Shown here: positions 6,222-11,353 of the stretch, piece by piece | Numbering within the stretch: the first letter of the stretch is position 1 | How the letters are laid out: each line of letters begins with the position of its first letter | NCBI GenBank assembly: GCA_035654135.1 | Contig: DASRXN010000045.1 | Span: 1 to 11,353, forward strand | Direction of reading: 5' to 3' | Length of the DNA stretch: 11,353 nt | DNA from: Fen-999 sp035654135 | Lineage (GTDB): Bacteria; Pseudomonadota; Gammaproteobacteria; Burkholderiales; Rhodocyclaceae | Notes under the pieces: model-generated | Told to the model about the DNA's origin: nothing | The model's input: the letters and a program-made list of their open reading frames with translations, nothing else | Database searches by the model: none | Program-made: the position numbers and the translations under genes

Positions 6222-7322
6222 TCAGTCAGCGCCGGCCTGAGCGGACCGGTTGCCATGAAAGCCGCGGCTGTACTGGCGTACCGTCTCGACCAGGACCGCG
6301 ACGTTGTCCGGCGGGGCGAACTGGGAGATGCCGTGGCCGAGGTTGAACACGTGGCCGCTATTGGCCGAATGGGCGCCGAAGCTGTCGAGCACTCGCCGAG
6401 CCTCGCGCGCCACACCCTCCGGCGAGGCGAACAGGGCGATCGGATCGAGGTTACCTTGTAGTGCCACGCCGTCGGCAACGCGTCGGCGGGCTTCGCCAAG
6501 ATCGGTGGTCCAGTCGAGGCCGACGGCATCGACGCCGATGCCGGCGATCGACTCCAGCCACTGGCCGCCACCCTTGGTGAACACGATGGACGGCACGCGT
6601 TCGCCATCGTGAACCTTCTTCAGGTCGGCGACGATGCGGCGCATATAGGCGAGCGAAAATTCCTTGTAGGCCCAGCCGGGCAGCGCCCCGCCCCAGGTAT
6701 CGAAGATCATCACCGCCTGGGCGCCGGACTCGATCTGGGCATTCAAATAGTCGGTAACCGCCTGGGTGGTGACTTCGAGTATTCGGTGCAGCAGATCCGG
6801 TCGGTCGAACAACATGGTCTTGACGCTGCGAAAATCCTCGGAACCGCCACCCTCGACCATGTAGCAAGCGAGTGTGAACGGGCTGCCGGAAAAACCGATC
6901 AGCGGCACCGAGTTGTCCAACGCCCGGCGGATTTCGGCCACCGCGTCCATGACGTAACGCAGATGCACATTGGGATCGGGCGCCTCGAGATCGCGGATGG
7001 CCCATTCCTCGCGCAGCGGTCGCTCGAACTTCGGCCCTTCGCCCTCGGCGAAATAGAGACCGAGGCCCATCGCGTCCGGCACTGTAAGGATGTCGGAAAA
7101 CAGGATCGCCGCATCCAGCGGATAGCGCGCCAGCGGCTGCAGCGTGACTTCGCAGGCCAGCTGCGGATTCTTGCAGAGATTGAGGAAGCTGCCAGCACGC
7201 TTGCGCGTCTCGCAGTATTCCGGCAGATAGCGGCCGGCCTGGCGCATCAGCCAGGTAGGCGTGTAATCCACGGGCTCGCGCAGAAGGGTACGCAGGAAAG
7301 TATCGTTGCGGGGTCGGGTCAT
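6222..7322 (-). CDS. hemE: Uroporphyrinogen decarboxylase
   Basis: HemE removes the four acetate carboxyls of uroporphyrinogen III to give coproporphyrinogen III in the cytoplasm, a step of heme synthesis. The 366-residue length is normal or slightly long. Visible are the substrate-binding WLMRQAGRYLPEY with Arg27 and Arg31, the essential Asp77 in LFSDILTVPDAMG, Tyr154 in SGSPFTLACYMVEGG, and FDTWGGALP. Near the end are LQGNLDP and the HVFNLGHGI motif. The last 15 or so residues (RGFHGNRSAQAGAD) are a variable tail. ATG at 7320-7322 gives the family N-terminus (NDTFLRTLLREPVDYTPTW). It begins 56 bp after the regulator gene on the same strand, so it may be read from that operon and from its own promoter. 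In related bacteria hemE and priA are often adjacent; here 426 bp separate them. Confidence 0.97.
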   Translation of the reverse strand: MTRPRNDTFLRTLLREPVDYTPTWLMRQAGRYLPEYCETRKRAGSFLNLCKNPQLACEVTLQPLARYPLDAAILFSDILTVPDAMGLGLYFAEGEGPKFERPLREEWAIRDLEAPDPNVHLRYVMDAVAEIRRALDNSVPLIGFSGSPFTLACYMVEGGGSEDFRSVKTMLFDRPDLLHRILEVTTQAVTDYLNAQIESGAQAVMIFDTWGGALPGWAYKEFSLAYMRRIVADLKKVHDGERVPSIVFTKGGGQWLESIAGIGVDAVGLDWTTDLGEARRRVADGVALQGNLDPIALFASPEGVAREARRVLDSFGAHSANSGHVFNLGHGISQFAPPDNVAVLVETVRQYSRGFHGNRSAQAGAD

Positions 7323-7327
7323 GGCAG

Positions 7328-7348
7328 CCGGCTCAAAAATGAGCCCGG
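7328..7348 (-). other. Stem-loop in the hemE leader
   Basis: GGCTCA (7330-7335) and TGAGCC (7340-7345) pair perfectly around a 4-nt loop, and CC/GG outside can extend the stem with a one-base bulge. It ends about 5 nt before the hemE ATG, so it may cover the ribosome-binding site or serve as an operator. No U-tract follows, so it is not a good terminator for the regulator gene. Confidence 0.45.
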
Positions 7349-7357
7349 ATTATCTCA
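7349..7357 (-). promoter_or_regulatory. Possible extended -10 promoter for hemE
   Basis: The minus strand reads TGAGATAAT, matching the extended -10 form TGN followed by GATAAT (one change from TATAAT). It lies 27 bp upstream of the hemE start. No good -35 is visible at the right distance, so this is tentative. Confidence 0.3.
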
Positions 7358-7378
7358 CTTGCAGGCCGAGCTTGCGGG

Positions 7379-8635
7379 CTATTCCTCCCCCTTGCCACCG
7401 CGCAGGCGGAGATCCTTCAGCTTGCGGTACAGGTGGGTACGTTCGAGTCCGGTCTTTTCGGCGAGACGCGTCATGTTGCCACCGTCGAGTCGCAGATGAT
7501 GTTCGAAGTAGATGCGCTCGAACACCTCGCGCGCCTCCCGCAGCGGCAGATCCATCACGTCCGGCGGCAGGCCGGGCATGGCCGGCACGGTGCCGCCAGC
7601 CTCCGGAAAGAGCAGCCGGCCAACCTCGTCGGCGTCGATTTCGTCGTTCAGCGCCGCCAGCGCCAGGGAACGGATCGCACTCTTAAGTTCACCGTAGCCG
7701 CCCGGCCAGGAGTGCTGGCGCAAGGCGTTCAGGGCGCCGGTGGCGAACCGCCGCAGCGGGGCTTCGCCCGCTTCGCCCAACTGAGCCAGCAGATGGCTGG
7801 CGATGTCGGGAATTTCATCGCGCAGTTCCACCAGCGTCGGCAGGGCCAGCCAGACTTCCGACAATCGCCGCAAGCCCGCCTCTTCCCAGCCGAGCTGGGC
7901 GAGGCTGGCGTTGTCCTGACCGGTGGCGGCGATCAAGTGCAGGTTGTGCTTCTCCAGCCGGTCGAGCGCGAACAGCAGGTTCTTCTGCTGCAAGCGGGTC
8001 AGGCGGGCGAGTTCTTCGCAATAGAGCACGCCACCGCTTGCCGCCGCCAGCATTTCCAGGCTCAGCGGCTCGGAACTGGCCGCCAGGTCCAGCCAGGGCT
8101 TGCCCGGCGCCAGCAGAGTGCGCGCAGCCAGTTCAACGATGCCGCCGGCACCCGAACGCAGAAGCAGCGCCGGGCTCTTTGCCGCCACTTGTTCAAGCCG
8201 TTTCCTGAGGTCCTTGAGCGGCGCTGAGCGTGGGAAGGCGGCCAGCGACAGGCCGGCCGCCACGCGCTTGCGCCCGCGCTCGAGGGCATGGCCGATGGCG
8301 GCGAGCAGCTTTTGCATGCCGATCGGCTTTTCCAGGAAGTCCATGGCGCCGATGCGGGTGGCTTCAACGGCGGTGTCGATAGTGCCGTGGCCGGACATCA
8401 TGATCACCGGCATGGACAACTGACCACCGGCTGCCCATTCCTTGAGCAGCGTAATGCCGTCGGTGTCCGGCATCCAGATATCCAGCAGGACCAGGTCCGG
8501 TCGCGCTTCGTCGCGTGCCGCCCGCGCTGCGGCGGCGCTTTCTGCCGTTCGCACGTCGTGGCCCTCGTCGGTGAGGATTTCCGAGAGCAGCTCACGGATG
8601 CCGATTTCGTCGTCAACAACAAGTATCTGCGCCAT
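7379..8635 (-). CDS. ntrX: NtrX-like response regulator with degenerate AAA+ domain
   Basis: The 418-residue protein has an N-terminal receiver with acidic pair Asp8/Asp9, phosphoacceptor Asp52 (LLDIWMP), Ser81 and Lys103 (LEKP), all intact. It ends in a Fis-type helix-turn-helix (about 370-413, GGNMTRLAEKTGLERTHLYRKLKDL). The middle is recognisably NtrC-family (LVELRDEIPDIASHLL, SWPGGYGELKSAI). Walker A has decayed to SGAGGIVE (161-168), losing the Lys. Walker B is GGVLYCEE (201-208). The segment that carries ESELFG and GAFTGA is missing, and the arginine-finger motif is not conserved. Such a protein should bind DNA on phosphorylation but not hydrolyse ATP or remodel sigma-54 polymerase. It starts 9 bp after the kinase gene, its probable partner. 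The ntrX symbol rests on synteny and kinase type. Confidence 0.82.
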   Translation of the reverse strand: MAQILVVDDEIGIRELLSEILTDEGHDVRTAESAAAARAARDEARPDLVLLDIWMPDTDGITLLKEWAAGGQLSMPVIMMSGHGTIDTAVEATRIGAMDFLEKPIGMQKLLAAIGHALERGRKRVAAGLSLAAFPRSAPLKDLRKRLEQVAAKSPALLLRSGAGGIVELAARTLLAPGKPWLDLAASSEPLSLEMLAAASGGVLYCEELARLTRLQQKNLLFALDRLEKHNLHLIAATGQDNASLAQLGWEEAGLRRLSEVWLALPTLVELRDEIPDIASHLLAQLGEAGEAPLRRFATGALNALRQHSWPGGYGELKSAIRSLALAALNDEIDADEVGRLLFPEAGGTVPAMPGLPPDVMDLPLREAREVFERIYFEHHLRLDGGNMTRLAEKTGLERTHLYRKLKDLRLRGGKGEE

Positions 8636-8644
8636 ATTCCTATC

Positions 8645-10737
<2,093 letters not shown>

Positions 10738-10741
<4 letters not shown>

Positions 10742-11325
10742 TTGCCCTCCACCGTCGGCGTGAATTGCCAGCGCAGCACATTCGCCTCGACCTGCCAGTC
10801 CTTGCTGGCGATGGCATCGACCTGCAGGGGCTTGGGCAGTTGGCTCTTGTCCAGCGCCAGGCGCACAGCGACAGAATAGGTCTCGCCGGGCTTGATGGCC
10901 GCTTTGTCTGCAACCGGCAGCGCGGCGACTCGACCCAGCATGCCCAGTGCCTCTTCGAGGGTAGCGAAGCTACGGTGCAGGCCGCCGACCGATACGCGGT
11001 ACTGCCGCGTCAGGGCATTGTAGGAAAGCCGGTAATTAACGACATGGCCGGCGATGTGTTCATCGATCCAGTACCAGCGTCGACGCGAGAGCGTGAATTC
11101 CAGGCTGAAGTTGAGCGGCACCCCGCGCGACACCGCTTCCTCGAACCGCGGCCCGAGATCGACAGCGAACTCGGCCGACAGTACGTAGCCTTCGTCGCCG
11201 AGGCTCAATTGCCCGCGCACCGGCTCGATGCTGCCGGCAAAGGCCGGCGCCGCCAGCAGCACCAACAGCAGGGCCAGGCTAGCGTTTTTCCAGCAGCGCG
11301 TAATAAAACCCGTCATGATCGGCAT
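10738..11325 (-). CDS. DUF4390 domain protein, secreted or periplasmic
   Basis: The 195-residue protein has an N-terminal signal sequence: basic start, hydrophobic core about 16-26, and likely cleavage after Ala30 in APAFA-GS. The mature part matches DUF4390 as I recognise it, including PLNFSLEFTLSRRRWYWIDEHIA, NYRLSYNALTRQYRVSVGG, and SFATLEEALGMLG. Function is unknown. Two in-frame ATGs exist (11325 and 11316); both lie inside the 3' end of rsmB and neither has a clear Shine-Dalgarno, so translation may be coupled to rsmB. Any later start would remove the basic part of the signal peptide. It ends in an ATGA overlap with the kinase gene. The position between rsmB and the kinase is, from memory, conserved in betaproteobacteria. 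A periplasmic partner of the kinase sensor domain is a reasonable inference. Confidence 0.82.
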
Positions 11326-11353
11326 CAGGCGTCAGTTGCCACTCGTTGCTGTC
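11279..11353 (-). CDS. rsmB: 16S rRNA m5C967 methyltransferase RsmB, C-terminal end only
   Basis: Read on the minus strand from 11353, the frame is open for 24 codons, DSNEWQLTPDADHDGFYYA followed by LLEKR, and stops at TAG (11281-11279). The ending H-D-G-F-Y-Y-A-L-L-E-K is the characteristic RsmB/Sun C-terminus. RsmB methylates C967 of 16S rRNA using S-adenosylmethionine. The rest of the gene lies beyond the window. It overlaps the start of the DUF4390 gene by 38-47 bp, depending on the start used there. Confidence 0.85.
   Translation of the reverse strand, partial: DSNEWQLTPDADHDGFYYALLEKR

Overview
This is a compact, high-GC chromosomal window that looks betaproteobacterial, with a Rhodocyclales-like flavour. 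The assignment is an inference from protein character and gene order: rsmB, a DUF4390 gene, an NtrY-type kinase and an NtrX-type regulator in a row, then hemE and priA. No mobile element, tRNA, rRNA or CRISPR array was seen. Almost all of the window is core housekeeping sequence.

Left part (1-3440). The 3' end of an AsmA-family gene on the plus strand abuts, tail to tail with no spacing, an MlaF-like ABC ATPase on the minus strand. The ATPase has no MlaE/D/C partners beside it and carries Tyr where ABC ATPases normally have the H-loop His. Divergent from it is a two-gene plus-strand unit: a ROK-family fructokinase (mak) and an MFS transporter, joined by an ATGA overlap.

Middle (3430-7378), all genes on the minus strand. 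hemE is followed, after a 426-bp gap, by priA (primosomal helicase) and a small protein of the family often labelled 'tryptophan synthase subunit beta-like'. The gap is the most unusual non-coding stretch here. It holds a perfect DnaA box (TTATCCACA), a second box fitting TTWTNCACA, two near-boxes in an inverted repeat, a 50-bp tract of 20% GC, and two GC-rich inverted repeats. It is a candidate replication-origin-like or DnaA-controlled region.

Right part (7379-11353), also minus strand. Reading with transcription: the last 24 codons of rsmB, a secreted DUF4390 protein, an NtrY-like membrane histidine kinase and an NtrX-like response regulator, then hemE. The genes overlap or nearly touch, so they probably form one operon. 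The regulator has an intact receiver and Fis-type HTH, but its central AAA+ domain has lost Walker A and the GAFTGA loop, so it is unlikely to act as a sigma-54 activator. DUF4390, the kinase and this degenerate regulator together look like an unusual envelope-sensing module next to heme synthesis.
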